A stretch of DNA of 64,000 bases from Bradyrhizobium sp. 164 (GCF_023073715.1 NZ_JADPKA010000104.1:62001-126000); one strand, 5' to 3'. Positions 17,247 through 25,818 are shown, counted from the first letter of the stretch. The notes: generated from the sequence alone by a model not told the origin. Program-made: numbers and translations.

Positions 17247-17675
17247 ATGCCCAAGATGATCTTCGTCAATCTGCCGGTGACCAACCTCAGGCGCGCCACT
17301 GCCTTCTACGAGGCGATCGGCGCGGTCAAGAATCCGCAATTCTGCGATGAGACAGCGAGCTGCATGGTCTTTTCCGAGACCATTTTCGCCATGCTGCTGA
17401 CCCACGACAAATTCCGTCAGTTCACGCCGAAGCCGATCGCGGATGCCAGGACCTCGAACCAGGTCCTGTTCTGCCTATCCGCGGAGAGCCGCAGCGAGGT
17501 CGACGATATCGTCGGCAAGGCTGAGGCTGCGGGCGGGGTGGCCGATCCCGGTCCGAAGGACGAATACAGCTTCATGTACGGCCGCAGTTTCGAGGATCCG
17601 GATGGCCATATGTGGGGCGTGAACTGGATGGATCTCGCCGCGGCTCCCTTGCAGCCCGACATGGCGACTGCCTGA
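17247..17675 (+). CDS. VOC-superfamily (glyoxalase-like) protein
   Basis: The 142-residue protein begins MPKMIFVNLPVTNLRRATAFYEAIG, the classic first strand-helix of a VOC module, and ends with FEDPDGHMWGVNWMD, where the terminal metal-binding Glu of true glyoxalase I is not evident. It is probably a dimeric VOC protein of unknown substrate. It begins about 130 bases after the cupin gene and is followed 34 bases later by a second VOC gene. Confidence 0.83.
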   Translation: MPKMIFVNLPVTNLRRATAFYEAIGAVKNPQFCDETASCMVFSETIFAMLLTHDKFRQFTPKPIADARTSNQVLFCLSAESRSEVDDIVGKAEAAGGVADPGPKDEYSFMYGRSFEDPDGHMWGVNWMDLAAAPLQPDMATA

Positions 17676-17709
17676 TCCAAGCCCGCCAAGATCGAACAGG
17701 AGCATTCAA

Positions 17710-18198
17710 ATGTCGAAGGTCACGCCCTGCCTGTGGTTCAACGGCGACGCTGAAGAAGCCGCCAATTTCTACGTCTCCCTGCTGCCCGATTCCAAGATCG
17801 TGCACGTCCAGCGCAACGTCTCCGATGGCCCCTCCGGCAAGCAGGGTTCGGTGCTCGTCGTCGAGTTCACGCTCGGCGGACAGCGCTTGGTCGCGCTGAA
17901 TGGCGGAATGAAAATGGAGTACACCCACGCGCTGTCGCTGATGATCGATTGCGATGACCAGGCCCAGGTCGACAGCGTCTGGAGCGCGTTCCTGGCGCAT
18001 GGGGGCAAGGAAGAGCGGTGCGGCTGGGTCAGGGATCGCTGGGGCGTGGCCTGGCAGGTGGTGCCGAAAGTGATGTTCGAATTCCTGTCGAGCCCCGACA
18101 AGGCGGCGGCCGCCCGCGCCATGCAGGCCATGATGAAGATGGTGAAGCTCGATGTCGATGTTCTCCGTCGAGCGTTCGAGGGCAAGTCGGCGGCGTGA
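17710..18198 (+). CDS. VOC-family protein, PhnB-like
   Basis: The 162-residue protein opens KVTPCLWFNGDAEEAANFYVSLLPDSKI and contains DRWGVAWQVVPKV, the pattern of the PhnB-like domain often labelled 3-demethylubiquinone methyltransferase in databases. That label is not supported by function; the fold is VOC. A GGAG site lies just before the ATG (ACAGGAGCATTCAAATG). It is probably co-transcribed with the preceding VOC gene. Confidence 0.83.
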   Translation: MSKVTPCLWFNGDAEEAANFYVSLLPDSKIVHVQRNVSDGPSGKQGSVLVVEFTLGGQRLVALNGGMKMEYTHALSLMIDCDDQAQVDSVWSAFLAHGGKEERCGWVRDRWGVAWQVVPKVMFEFLSSPDKAAAARAMQAMMKMVKLDVDVLRRAFEGKSAA

Positions 18199-18213
18199 GG
18201 GCCGGACGGATGC

Positions 18214-18305
18214 CGTAGGGTGGGCAAAGGCGCATTCGCGCCGTGCCCACCAGCGTTCTCAAGGCGAGAGAAAAGCGGTGGGCGCACTTCGCTTCGCCCA
18301 CCCTA
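18214..18305. repeat. Dispersed palindrome (family D, GTAGGGTGGGC type)
   Basis: The outer arms are TAGGGTGGGC (from 18215) and GCCCACCCTAG (ending 18305), with inner repeats GTGCCCACC and GGTGGGCGCAC. It separates convergent genes and could act as a transcription barrier. Confidence 0.6.
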
Positions 18306-18316
18306 GAGGCTGTGCC

Positions 18317-19495
18317 TCAATAACTAATCCGCAGCCCCACGCCGCCGTGGATGGTATTGCCGACCGGTTGCGGGCCCAGCGTGCCGTTGGCGAACAGATC
18401 CACGATCCAGCCCTTTTGCACGCGGAAGCCGAGGCGGCCGCCATATTCGAACCAGCCCTGGTTGCCCATGGTCGGAACCACCACGCCGTTGCCGGTCACG
18501 GTCGCCACGATGCCGCTGTGGCTCGCAAAGGACTGGACCCAGCCGCCGTTGATGTTGGCCTCAATGTTGCTGCCGTAGAGATGCGTCCACTGGCCGCCGA
18601 TCTTGACCAGGCTGGTGCGGTCGGTGCCGGTCGCAATCGCGGCGTCGAACGGATTGAAAGCCACTGCGCCGTCGGTGTAGCCCGATACCCGCTGCCAGAG
18701 CTGCCAGACCTCGATGGAGGCCGCGACCTCGTCGCGCGGCGACAGGCGCCTCATCCAGCCAGCACGGCCATAGACAGCGTAGTTCGAGGCGTTGGTTGAG
18801 CTGGTCACGCTCACAGGCCCGAGGCTGGTGTCGTAGCTGCGTGTGTATCGCGCCTTCTCCCAGGGCGTCAGGATCGTGCCGACGTCGAAGAACGGGCGCG
18901 ACGAGCCCCAGTCGGTGAAGTCATAACGTAGCGCGAAGGCACCGATCGGTGCGCTCGTGACCTTGTAGCCGCCCTCGTTGTAGTGCGTGTAGGCTATGCC
19001 GGCGAGCAGCGACAGATTGTTGGTCAGCTCCTTGCGGCCGTGGATGCCGGCGGAGAACGAGCCGGCCGAGCCGAACGCGCTGATGCAGTCGCTGCAATTG
19101 ACCTGCTCGTTGACGCCGAGCAGCACCGTGCCGAGCACACGGTTGGTGATCATCTGGTTGAAGCGCTGATTGGCGAGGCCACGAATCGAATTGCCGCTGG
19201 AATCCGCGCCGGTCGGTGTCGGGCTCGGAGCCGGATACGGGCTCGGAGCGGGCGCAGGATCGGGGCTCGGCGAGGGCGACGGATAGGGGCTCGGCGAGGG
19301 GGAGGGCGATGGTGATGGAGAATATGTGGGCGTTGGGGACGGTGAATAGGTCGGGTAAGGCGTCGGCTCACCGCATTCGGATCCGCACGCCGCCTGGGCT
19401 ACAGCCGGTCGAATATCGAGCGCGACAAACGCAAGCGCAGCCAAGGTGGCCAGCGCGCCGGCGCGGACGAAGCGCTTGAAGCGGAGTTTCGCCAT
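18317..19495 (-). CDS. Outer-membrane beta-barrel (autotransporter-type) protein with Pro/Ser linker
   Basis: The 392-residue protein has a signal peptide (about 1-35), a Cys pair (CGSEC, 37-41), a low-complexity Pro/Ser/Tyr linker at residues 43-96, and a C-terminal domain of about 290 residues. That domain alternates hydrophobic strands and ends GGVGLRISY, a C-terminal aromatic typical of barrels inserted by the BAM complex. A second Cys pair is in NCSDC (134-137). No real passenger domain is present. The ATG at 19495 lies two bases after the FecR stop, so the two are translationally coupled. A longer reading through the FecR gene is an out-of-frame artefact. Confidence 0.8.
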   Translation of the reverse strand: MAKLRFKRFVRAGALATLAALAFVALDIRPAVAQAACGSECGEPTPYPTYSPSPTPTYSPSPSPSPSPSPYPSPSPSPDPAPAPSPYPAPSPTPTGADSSGNSIRGLANQRFNQMITNRVLGTVLLGVNEQVNCSDCISAFGSAGSFSAGIHGRKELTNNLSLLAGIAYTHYNEGGYKVTSAPIGAFALRYDFTDWGSSRPFFDVGTILTPWEKARYTRSYDTSLGPVSVTSSTNASNYAVYGRAGWMRRLSPRDEVAASIEVWQLWQRVSGYTDGAVAFNPFDAAIATGTDRTSLVKIGGQWTHLYGSNIEANINGGWVQSFASHSGIVATVTGNGVVVPTMGNQGWFEYGGRLGFRVQKGWIVDLFANGTLGPQPVGNTIHGGVGLRISY

Positions 19496-19497
19496 TG

Positions 19498-20199
19498 TCA
19501 CCGCCCGCACAGCACGCCGTCGTCTTGGACGGCAGGTGTGATGGTCGGCCAGGCGGCGGCATATTGGTCGACCGCGCAAAGCCCGGCATTCGCGGCGCAG
19601 TTGGCGGCAAACGTCCAGGGCGGGGTGTTGGACTTGGTGATGCCGGCCTTGCCGCCGGTGGAGGTGACGATGGCGGTGTCGCCGGGCTGGGTGAGCTGCA
19701 CGCACTGGGAGCTCTTCGTGCAGACGCTGGCCGCGCCGTCCTGAAGCACGACGACGGATCGGCCACGCTGCGAGAGGATGTCGAGCGTGGTGCCGCGTAC
19801 GCCGATGGTTGCGAGCGGGGTCGTGATCTTGTAGGCGGTCTTGTCGGAGTGTCCGGTGACGAAGCGGAATGCGCCGGTGGTCATGCGGATCGCGACGTCG
19901 CGATAGCTGTGCTCGTCGTTGAAGACGGTGCGGTCGAGCTTCAGCGTCGCGCTCGGGCCCAGTGACAGATTGGTGCTGTCGGCCATGACGAAGCGCGCCG
20001 CGCTGCCGGCGCCGGTGCGCACGGTCTCGTCGCGCAGCATGCTGTCGCCGACATTGATCGGCGTGGTGCTCGCGGCCACGCGCGCCACTTCGTTCTGGAT
20101 CACGACGGCCTCGCCGACGCGCGTCTGCGCCCGAGCGCCAGGACCAGCGCACAATGCGGCTGACAACAGAGAGAGGAAAAGCCAGAAGCGCAAATTCAT
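19498..20199 (-). CDS. Secreted FecR-domain protein
   Basis: The 233-residue protein has a signal peptide (residues 1 to about 25, ending GARAQ) and a FecR domain: VRTGAGSAARFVMADSTNLSLGP, VTGHSDKTAYKITTPLATIGVRGT, and LQDGAASV. There are four or more Cys in the C-terminal third (SVCTKSSQC, NCAANAGLC). Classical FecR is an inner-membrane signal transducer, but this protein has no membrane anchor after its leader and no FecI nearby. It is coupled to the barrel gene. The ATG at 20199 is preferred because the leader starts there; 20268 adds 23 non-hydrophobic residues. Confidence 0.83.
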   Translation of the reverse strand: MNLRFWLFLSLLSAALCAGPGARAQTRVGEAVVIQNEVARVAASTTPINVGDSMLRDETVRTGAGSAARFVMADSTNLSLGPSATLKLDRTVFNDEHSYRDVAIRMTTGAFRFVTGHSDKTAYKITTPLATIGVRGTTLDILSQRGRSVVVLQDGAASVCTKSSQCVQLTQPGDTAIVTSTGGKAGITKSNTPPWTFAANCAANAGLCAVDQYAAAWPTITPAVQDDGVLCGR

Positions 20200-20361
20200 T
20201 TCGCAACCGATCGATGTGTCCCTGATCGTACCGGATCGCGCGCGCTTAAGATGTGGCGGAATTATCACAAGCGGCGTGGACCTGCGTTATGCTTAGTGAC
20301 AGTTGCGGCAGAATGCGTTCAATGAAACTGCGATCTCTTTTTTGTCCGCGGTGACGCCAAT

Positions 20362-21678
20362 TTGCCACGCACAACATCTCCACAGCCGACGCTCGAATTG
20401 TCCGCGGTTCCAAAGGTGTCGCGGAGCGCAGTGATTGCTGTCGCGATTTTCCTGGTTGCTCATCTGGCGCTGCTGATCGGTCTTTCGACGCCGGAGAAGT
20501 TCGTCTTCGACGAAGTGCATTATGTGCCGGCGGCGCGGCAGATGCTGACGCCTGCGATGTCGCAGCCGATGCTCAATCCGATGCACCCGCCGCTGGCGAA
20601 GGAGCTGATCGCAGCATCGATCGCAGCCTTCGGCGACAACGCGTTTGGCTGGCGCTATCCGGCGACCTTGTTCGGCGCGCTCGCGGTGGTCGCGATCTAT
20701 CTGTGCGGCCTTGCGCTGTTCTCCGCGCAGGGGCCGGCGATCGCAGCCGCGCTGATCACTGGCAGCAACCAGATGCTCTACGTGCAGGCGCGCATCGCCA
20801 TGCTCGACATCTTTGCGCTCGGCTTCGGCCTGCTCGCGACCGCCGCCTTCATGCATGGTTTTCGAAGAGAGCGGCCGCATGCGCTGTTCGCACTCGCGGG
20901 CGGCCTGTTCGGCTGTGCTGCGGCCTGCAAATGGAGCGGCCTGTTTCCACTGGCCGTCTGCGTTATGATCGTTGCGGTGATTCGCCTGATGCAGGGCTGG
21001 CACACGCAGTTCGCCGACGCCAAGCCGAGCGACTGGTATCGGCCCGATCTCTGGCGCGGCTTTCGGGTACAGCATGCCGCGCTCTGCTTCGCCCTTCTGC
21101 CCGCGTTGACGTATCTTGCCGCTTTCGTTCCGCTGTACGGATTGTCGTTGCCGGATTTGGTCGAGGCGCAGCGGCGAATCTTCGCCGACAACACCACAAC
21201 GGCGATCGCCGGCCACACCTATATGAGCGCATGGCCATCCTGGCCGTTGCTCGCCCGCCCGGTCTGGTTCCTGTTCGACAAGACGGCGGAGGACAACGTC
21301 GCCGCGATCGTCTTCCTCGGCAATCCGCTGGTGTTGTGGCCGGCGCTGCTCGCGCTCGCGGTCGTGCTGCGCGATTTCATCGTGGCGCGGCGCTGGGATG
21401 CGTTCCTGATCGCGGCGTTCTATTTCGGCCCTTGGCTCGCCTGGGCGCTGCTGCCACGCACGCTGGGCTTCATTTACTACTATCTGCCGGCCGCGACCGC
21501 GGCGTCGCTTGCGCTGGTCTATGTTCTGCGCCGGGACGGACTGCCGCGCTGGCTGCTGTGGGCCTATGTCGGCATCGCCGCCGCCGGCTTTGCAGTCCTG
21601 CTGCCGATCTCCGCGGCCTTTGTCGGCAGCTCAATGCGAACCTTCGGCCGGTTGATGCTGTTCCAGAGCTGGATATGA
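20362..21678 (+). CDS. PMT-family glycosyltransferase (GT39-like)
   Basis: The 438-residue membrane protein resembles bacterial dolichyl-phosphate-mannose-protein mannosyltransferases: the first loop carries FVFDEVHYVPAARQML with the acidic DE pair, followed by NPMHPPLAKELIA, then about ten hydrophobic segments. It should transfer a sugar from a polyprenyl-phosphate donor on the periplasmic face. The called start is TTG; the exact start is uncertain and the first membrane segment begins at about residue 22. It stands alone, divergent from the FecR gene. Confidence 0.83.
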   Translation: MPRTTSPQPTLELSAVPKVSRSAVIAVAIFLVAHLALLIGLSTPEKFVFDEVHYVPAARQMLTPAMSQPMLNPMHPPLAKELIAASIAAFGDNAFGWRYPATLFGALAVVAIYLCGLALFSAQGPAIAAALITGSNQMLYVQARIAMLDIFALGFGLLATAAFMHGFRRERPHALFALAGGLFGCAAACKWSGLFPLAVCVMIVAVIRLMQGWHTQFADAKPSDWYRPDLWRGFRVQHAALCFALLPALTYLAAFVPLYGLSLPDLVEAQRRIFADNTTTAIAGHTYMSAWPSWPLLARPVWFLFDKTAEDNVAAIVFLGNPLVLWPALLALAVVLRDFIVARRWDAFLIAAFYFGPWLAWALLPRTLGFIYYYLPAATAASLALVYVLRRDGLPRWLLWAYVGIAAAGFAVLLPISAAFVGSSMRTFGRLMLFQSWI

Positions 21679-21735
21679 CATCGCCGCCTGCCGGGTTACA
21701 GCAGGCGGCGCGTTTCGTCACGCGTAACTAGGAGA

Positions 21736-22377
21736 TCATTTCGACGCGGTCTTGGTGTCCATGTTCACGACCTGGACGCGGCGGTTGACTGGGTCGGCGC
21801 CGTTGGCGGCATCCTTCAGCTTGGTCTCGCCGTAACCGACAGTGACGAGATCAGCGCCGTTCAGGCCGTAGTTCTGCACCAGGTACTTCTTGATGGTGTC
21901 GGCGCGCCGCTCGGAGAGCCCTTGATTGTACTCCTCGCCACCGGTCGCGTCGGTGTGGCCTGCGACCACGAAGGTCGAACCCTTGAGCGCCGGATCGGAC
22001 AGCGCTTTGCCGAGCGCCTGCACCGAGGCCACCGAGGTCTTGGCGATCTCGGCCGAGTTGTAGTCGAACTGGATCTCCAGATCGATCTTCGGTTTGGCGG
22101 CCGCGAGCTCGGCGATCTGCTCGCGCTCGCCGGTCGAGAGCGACCGGGTCGAGCGGTTGCGCACGGTGTTGAGGAACGTCGATTCCTTGGCCTGCGCGGT
22201 GGTATCGGCCGGTGGCCCAACGGACAGGCCGCGGGTCACCGGCTTCGGCTTCAATGCATCCAGGATCTGGCCCGCGGAGACGTTGTTGTCGCCGGCCAGC
22301 GCAAGGTTCGCCGTCATCGACAGGGCCGCCGAGAGAGTAATCGCCTTCAGTCCAAAAAATTTATCGAAACGGGTCAT
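21736..22377 (-). CDS. OmpA-family protein
   Basis: The 213-residue protein has a signal peptide (to about residue 28, LALAG). A spacer follows, and then an OmpA/MotB peptidoglycan-binding domain (about 97-205): IQFDYNSAEI, VVAGHTDATGGEEYNQGLSERRADTIKKYL, VGYGETKL and NRRVQVV. There is no N-terminal barrel, so it is a soluble periplasmic peptidoglycan-associated protein. A CRP-like palindrome lies at 22448-22465, upstream of its start. Confidence 0.9.
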   Translation of the reverse strand: MTRFDKFFGLKAITLSAALSMTANLALAGDNNVSAGQILDALKPKPVTRGLSVGPPADTTAQAKESTFLNTVRNRSTRSLSTGEREQIAELAAAKPKIDLEIQFDYNSAEIAKTSVASVQALGKALSDPALKGSTFVVAGHTDATGGEEYNQGLSERRADTIKKYLVQNYGLNGADLVTVGYGETKLKDAANGADPVNRRVQVVNMDTKTASK

Positions 22378-22447
22378 TGTCGTATCCTCGCTGTTACGCC
22401 TGATGGCGATTTGATGCTGCGAGCATAGGGAAGGTTCAAAGGCCCTG

Positions 22448-22465
22448 ATGTGATCCTTGTCACAT
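22448..22465. promoter_or_regulatory. CRP-like palindrome TGTGA-N6-TCACA
   Basis: ATGTGA (22448-22453), a six-base spacer and TCACAT (22460-22465) form a perfect 6+6 inverted repeat, equal to the enterobacterial CRP consensus. It sits about 71 bases upstream of the OmpA-family start. Which CRP/FNR-family protein binds is unknown. Confidence 0.5.
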
Positions 22466-22667
22466 TCGAAATCACGAGCCGGAGGTCACAGTGTTCGTTC
22501 CGGCTTGCTCCGAACGAGCTCTCTGGCCGCCCCGGACATCCGCGTTTCGCCGATCGTCGCAAAGGCGTCGCCCCAAGGCCCGCCCACGAACAAGAATTCG
22601 TCCATATGCGCGCCTAGCAGGCTTTGTCATCCAACAATTCGTCCGCGAGGGAGGCGAGTTCCGTCCA

Positions 22668-22985
22668 GTGCCGAGGCCAAGTGACTACCAGCGTGACTAC
22701 CAGTTCTATCGCAGCGGCCCGCCGGATCGGACAGTGTCCCTGAGCTCAATGCCAATCTATATCGGCGCGGCGATGATCGCGGTGGCGATCCTGCTGTCGA
22801 CATTGATCACGGGGCTGACCTCCCGCTATGTCGGCCTGGAAGCGCCGACCGACGATAACATGTGGCTGGTCGATCGTCTCACTGGCAGCGTCTATCGCTG
22901 CCAGTCGGAGGGGCGCGGCAAGGCGTCCTGCGAGCCGGATACTGCTACAGGCAGCCTCGGGGAGCGCCCAAAAGCCGCACGCTAA
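22668..22985 (+). CDS. Small single-pass membrane protein, unknown function
   Basis: From a GTG at 22668 with a GGAGGCGAG ribosome site, the frame gives 105 residues: a polar, Tyr/Arg-rich start (SDYQRDYQFYRSGPPDR), one membrane segment (about 28-50), then a periplasmic tail with two Cys (YRCQ, SCEP). The frame is open further upstream but without a good start, and an ATG at 22749 would remove the cytosolic part. I do not recognise a family. Confidence 0.55.
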   Translation: MPRPSDYQRDYQFYRSGPPDRTVSLSSMPIYIGAAMIAVAILLSTLITGLTSRYVGLEAPTDDNMWLVDRLTGSVYRCQSEGRGKASCEPDTATGSLGERPKAAR

Positions 22986-23104
22986 GGGGGGCTATCGCTG
23001 CGGCGCAGCAACGAAAATGTCTTCTCCCTGAAAACTTGTCGCTGAAGAATGGCTCTTGCGTTGGCCGGCACGACGCCGGTTTTGTTCTACGGAGGAGACA
23101 CTCG

Positions 23105-23350
23105 ATGAAGATGTTGCTTTCGGCTGTTGTGCTCGCGGTGTTCGCGGCCTCGCCGGCTTCTGCGGCAAAGATGCAACCCTGTACAGGCGAGGCTATCGGC
23201 AAATCGATGACCGCAATGGGAACCGTCGATTCGCCCGCCAAACAGGCGATGGCCAAGGAAATGGCTGCGGCCAACACCGAGATGAGCAAAGGCAATATGC
23301 GCGGCGCCTGCATGCATTACATGAAGGCGCAGAAGATGGGCGCGAAATAG
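23105..23350 (+). CDS. Small exported protein, unknown function
   Basis: The 81-residue product has a clear signal peptide (KMLLSAVVLAVFAASPASA, residues 2-20) and a mature part of about 60 residues, rich in Met, Ala and Lys, with two Cys (QPCTG, GACMHYM). A GGAGGAGAC ribosome site precedes the ATG. The mature sequence is helical in character and recalls small rhizobial periplasmic proteins, but I cannot assign a function. Confidence 0.7.
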   Translation: MKMLLSAVVLAVFAASPASAAKMQPCTGEAIGKSMTAMGTVDSPAKQAMAKEMAAANTEMSKGNMRGACMHYMKAQKMGAK

Positions 23351-23454
23351 TTTGAGCAGTTCGCTGACAGATCGCGCTGTCAGCAGATGGCAGCGCGGTT
23401 TTCTTTGCCTGTCTTGTTTGCCTCAGCGCGAATCCCGCTACATTGCATCCTGCA

Positions 23455-24621
23455 ATGTCCCGCGCTCCCAAGCCTCTCCCTCTCTCGACGACACAGGCCC
23501 GGCAGATCTGGCTGCATGCCCAGCGGCTGGACGAGCGTACCCCGTTCGGCGAAGGCGCGCAGGCCGTCGCGCACGCGGTCGCTCATCTCGGCTATGTGCA
23601 GATCGACACCATCAACGTGATCGAGCGCTGCCACCACCACATCCTGTTCAGCCGCATCCCGTCCTACCGCCGCGCTGATCTTCGCCATGCCCAGAGCGTC
23701 GACCGAAGTGTGTTCGAATACTGGACGCATGCGCTGTCCTACGTGCCGGCGAGCGACTTCCGCTTCTTCCTGCCGGCGATGCGCGAGCACCGGCGCGAAG
23801 GGCACAAATGGTTCGACTCGGTGAAGCCGGCCGACACGCGCAAGGTAATGCGGCTGCTGCGCGCCGGTCCGCTCACGATCCGCGACATCGAGGACGACGT
23901 GCTCGTCGAGAAGGAACATTTGTGGCAGAGCCGCAAGCCGTCGAAGCGGGCCTTGCAACTTGCCTTCTATACCGGGGCTGTGACCATCAGCGAGCGCCAG
24001 GGCATGCTCAAGACCTATGAGCTGACGACGCGCCATTTTGGCTGGGACAAGCTGCCGAAGCCGGCCTCGCCCAAGGAGATCACGGCCTATCTGCTCGACC
24101 GCGCGCTGCGCTCACAGGGTGTGGTCAGTCTGGATTCGGTCTGCCATCTCGATGCGCCGCGCAAGAAGGCGGTGGCGGGGCTGATCGCCTCGCGCGTGCG
24201 CCGCGGCGAGCTCGTGCCTGTCGCGATCGACGGCGCGGGCAAGCAGGAGCATTGGGCGGTGCCTGCGGTGCTCGAGTCCACCGGCGCGGCGGCGTCGCCC
24301 GATCTCGTCCATATCCTGTCGCCGTTCGATCCGCTGATCATCCAGCGCAAGCGCACCAATCTCATCTTCGGCTACAACCATCTGTTCGAAGCCTATGTGC
24401 CGAAGGCCAAGCGCAAGCTCGGCTATTTCGCGCTGCCCGTGCTGGTCGGCCACGAGATCGTCGCCGCGCTTGATCTCAAGACGGACCGGCAGGCCAAGAA
24501 GCTCTTGATGCAGAAATGGACCTGGGTTGGCGAGGGCAAGAAGACTGCAGGCCGCAAGGAGCTCAAGCGCAAGATCGAGGACGAGCTCGACCGGTTCGAG
24601 CGATTTCAGCTTGCGGAGTGA
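23455..24621 (+). CDS. YcaQ/AlkX-type winged-helix DNA glycosylase
   Basis: The 388-residue protein belongs to the HTH_42 family, whose studied member YcaQ (AlkX) unhooks interstrand DNA cross-links. The landmark stretch LGYVQIDTINVIERCHHHILFSRI carries the catalytic Q-x-D motif, and the C-terminal half has FDPLIIQRKRTNLIFGYNHLFEAY. Length matches the family. The ATG at 23455 begins SRAPKPLPLSTTQARQIWL, where family similarity starts. It is monocistronic and ends next to a decayed oxidoreductase. Confidence 0.87.
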   Translation: MSRAPKPLPLSTTQARQIWLHAQRLDERTPFGEGAQAVAHAVAHLGYVQIDTINVIERCHHHILFSRIPSYRRADLRHAQSVDRSVFEYWTHALSYVPASDFRFFLPAMREHRREGHKWFDSVKPADTRKVMRLLRAGPLTIRDIEDDVLVEKEHLWQSRKPSKRALQLAFYTGAVTISERQGMLKTYELTTRHFGWDKLPKPASPKEITAYLLDRALRSQGVVSLDSVCHLDAPRKKAVAGLIASRVRRGELVPVAIDGAGKQEHWAVPAVLESTGAAASPDLVHILSPFDPLIIQRKRTNLIFGYNHLFEAYVPKAKRKLGYFALPVLVGHEIVAALDLKTDRQAKKLLMQKWTWVGEGKKTAGRKELKRKIEDELDRFERFQLAE

Positions 24622-24624
24622 GCC

Positions 24625-24965
24625 TCACCTCATCTGGACAATGACTTTCCCCTTGGCCCTGCCCTTCGCAAGATAGCCAAGGGCGTCCTTTGCCCGCGCG
24701 AACGGAAATACCTTGTCGATCACCGGCCGAATGTGACCCGCCGTGAGAATGTCCGAGATCTGCGAGAGCTGCCCCCCGTCCGGATGCACAAACAGGAATG
24801 AATATTCGACGCCGCGTTTTTCCAGCGCCGCGAATGATCTTGCGGCTCAGCAGGCCGAACACCATGAAGAAGTTCATGCCGCGAGCACGGGCGAATGCAG
24901 CGCCGGGAGCGGCGGCGCGCGCGCCGTCAAAAAGCTCGTGGGAGACGAGCGGACCGTGACGGCTG
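24625..24965 (-). pseudogene. Remnant of NADP-dependent medium-chain oxidoreductase (frameshifted, 5' part lost)
   Basis: On the minus strand, the frame ending at 24625 reads LEKRGVEYSFLFVHPDGGQLSQIS through FPFARAKDALGYLAKGRAKGKVIVQMR, the unmistakable C-terminus of a zinc-independent quinone oxidoreductase-like protein. The preceding part (MNFFMVFGLLSRKIIR) is in another frame, with the switch near 24830-24842. Everything before about 24965, including the GroES-like and NADP-binding domains, is missing and replaced by the SDR gene, whose tail runs into the remnant. A deletion plus a frameshift is inferred. Confidence 0.75.
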
Positions 24966-25778
24966 AGCCGCATCAAGCCGGAGGTCCTTTCGAATCCCGG
25001 CATCGACCAGGCCGGCGGGCGCAAACCTGCGTAGAAGTCGCAGGCGGTTCGCGAGCTTGCCGGCTGTGTATCGAATTTTCGGATGCGTCGCGTTTGCCGC
25101 CTTCAATACGGTGTCGGCGACCACATCCGGCGATTCGGCGGTTGCCATGACCTCGTTCACCCGCCTGCTCACGGCCGCGCGTGCTTCGCGATACTCGTCG
25201 AGCTTGACGTCCGGCTCGATGAAGTTCGCGTCGAACGGTGTCTTCGTGTAGGCGGGTTCGATGGTGGAGACCCTGATACCCCGCGTGCGCAGCTCGTGGT
25301 CAAGCGATTCCGAATAGCCTTCCACGGCGTGCTTGGTCGCCGCATAGAGCGCTCCATAGGGCATCGGCAGAAAGCCAAGGACGGAGCTGATGTTGATGAT
25401 GCGGCCGCTGCCCTGACCGCGCATCTGCGGCAGGACGGCGCGCGTCACCCGGATCAGCCCAAAGAAGTTCGTCTCGAAAATCGAGCGGGCCTGCTCGATC
25501 GAGCTCTCCTCGGCGCCGGCGGGGGCAACGCCGAATCCGGCGTTGTTCACGAGTAGATCGATGCGACCCTCGCGCCCGATCACCTCGCTGACGGCCGCTG
25601 TGACGGATTCGTCGCTGGTCACGTCGAGGGCCAGCATCTCGAAAGGCCGCTTGCCTGCCTGAACTCCGCGTCGGCTGGTGCCGTAAACTCTATAACCGGC
25701 TGTTGCGAGCCGCTGCGCGGTGGCTTCGCCGATGCCCGACGAGGCGCCTGTCACGAGAGCAATCTTTACCTTGGCCAT
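24927..25778 (-). CDS. Short-chain dehydrogenase/reductase
   Basis: The 283-residue protein is a classical SDR: VTGASSGIGEATA (nucleotide-binding, residues about 9-21), LVNNAGFGV, ISSVLGFLPMPYGALYAATKHAVEG with catalytic Ser, Tyr and Lys (YAATK), and ARSIFETNFFGLIR. The ATG at 25778 has an AGGAGAAAG site; the frame extends upstream without family features. The last residues after RKDLRLDA appear borrowed from the neighbouring remnant. It is divergent from a TetR gene with two palindromic sites between, which predicts repression by that regulator. Confidence 0.9.
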   Translation of the reverse strand: MAKVKIALVTGASSGIGEATAQRLATAGYRVYGTSRRGVQAGKRPFEMLALDVTSDESVTAAVSEVIGREGRIDLLVNNAGFGVAPAGAEESSIEQARSIFETNFFGLIRVTRAVLPQMRGQGSGRIINISSVLGFLPMPYGALYAATKHAVEGYSESLDHELRTRGIRVSTIEPAYTKTPFDANFIEPDVKLDEYREARAAVSRRVNEVMATAESPDVVADTVLKAANATHPKIRYTAGKLANRLRLLRRFAPAGLVDAGIRKDLRLDAAQPSRSARLPRAF

Positions 25779-25818
25779 GACTTTCTCCTGGTGATCGTCG
25801 CTGCGCCCGTCAGATTTT

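Noticed and set aside
17710..18198. Ubiquinone methyltransferase
   Set aside because: That common database label for PhnB-like proteins is not supported: there is no SAM-binding motif, only a VOC fold.
18317..20206. Single 629-residue minus-strand protein spanning both FecR and barrel regions
   Set aside because: Its first 237 residues are an out-of-frame reading of the FecR gene, with Arg-rich composition; the true barrel start is the ATG at 19495.
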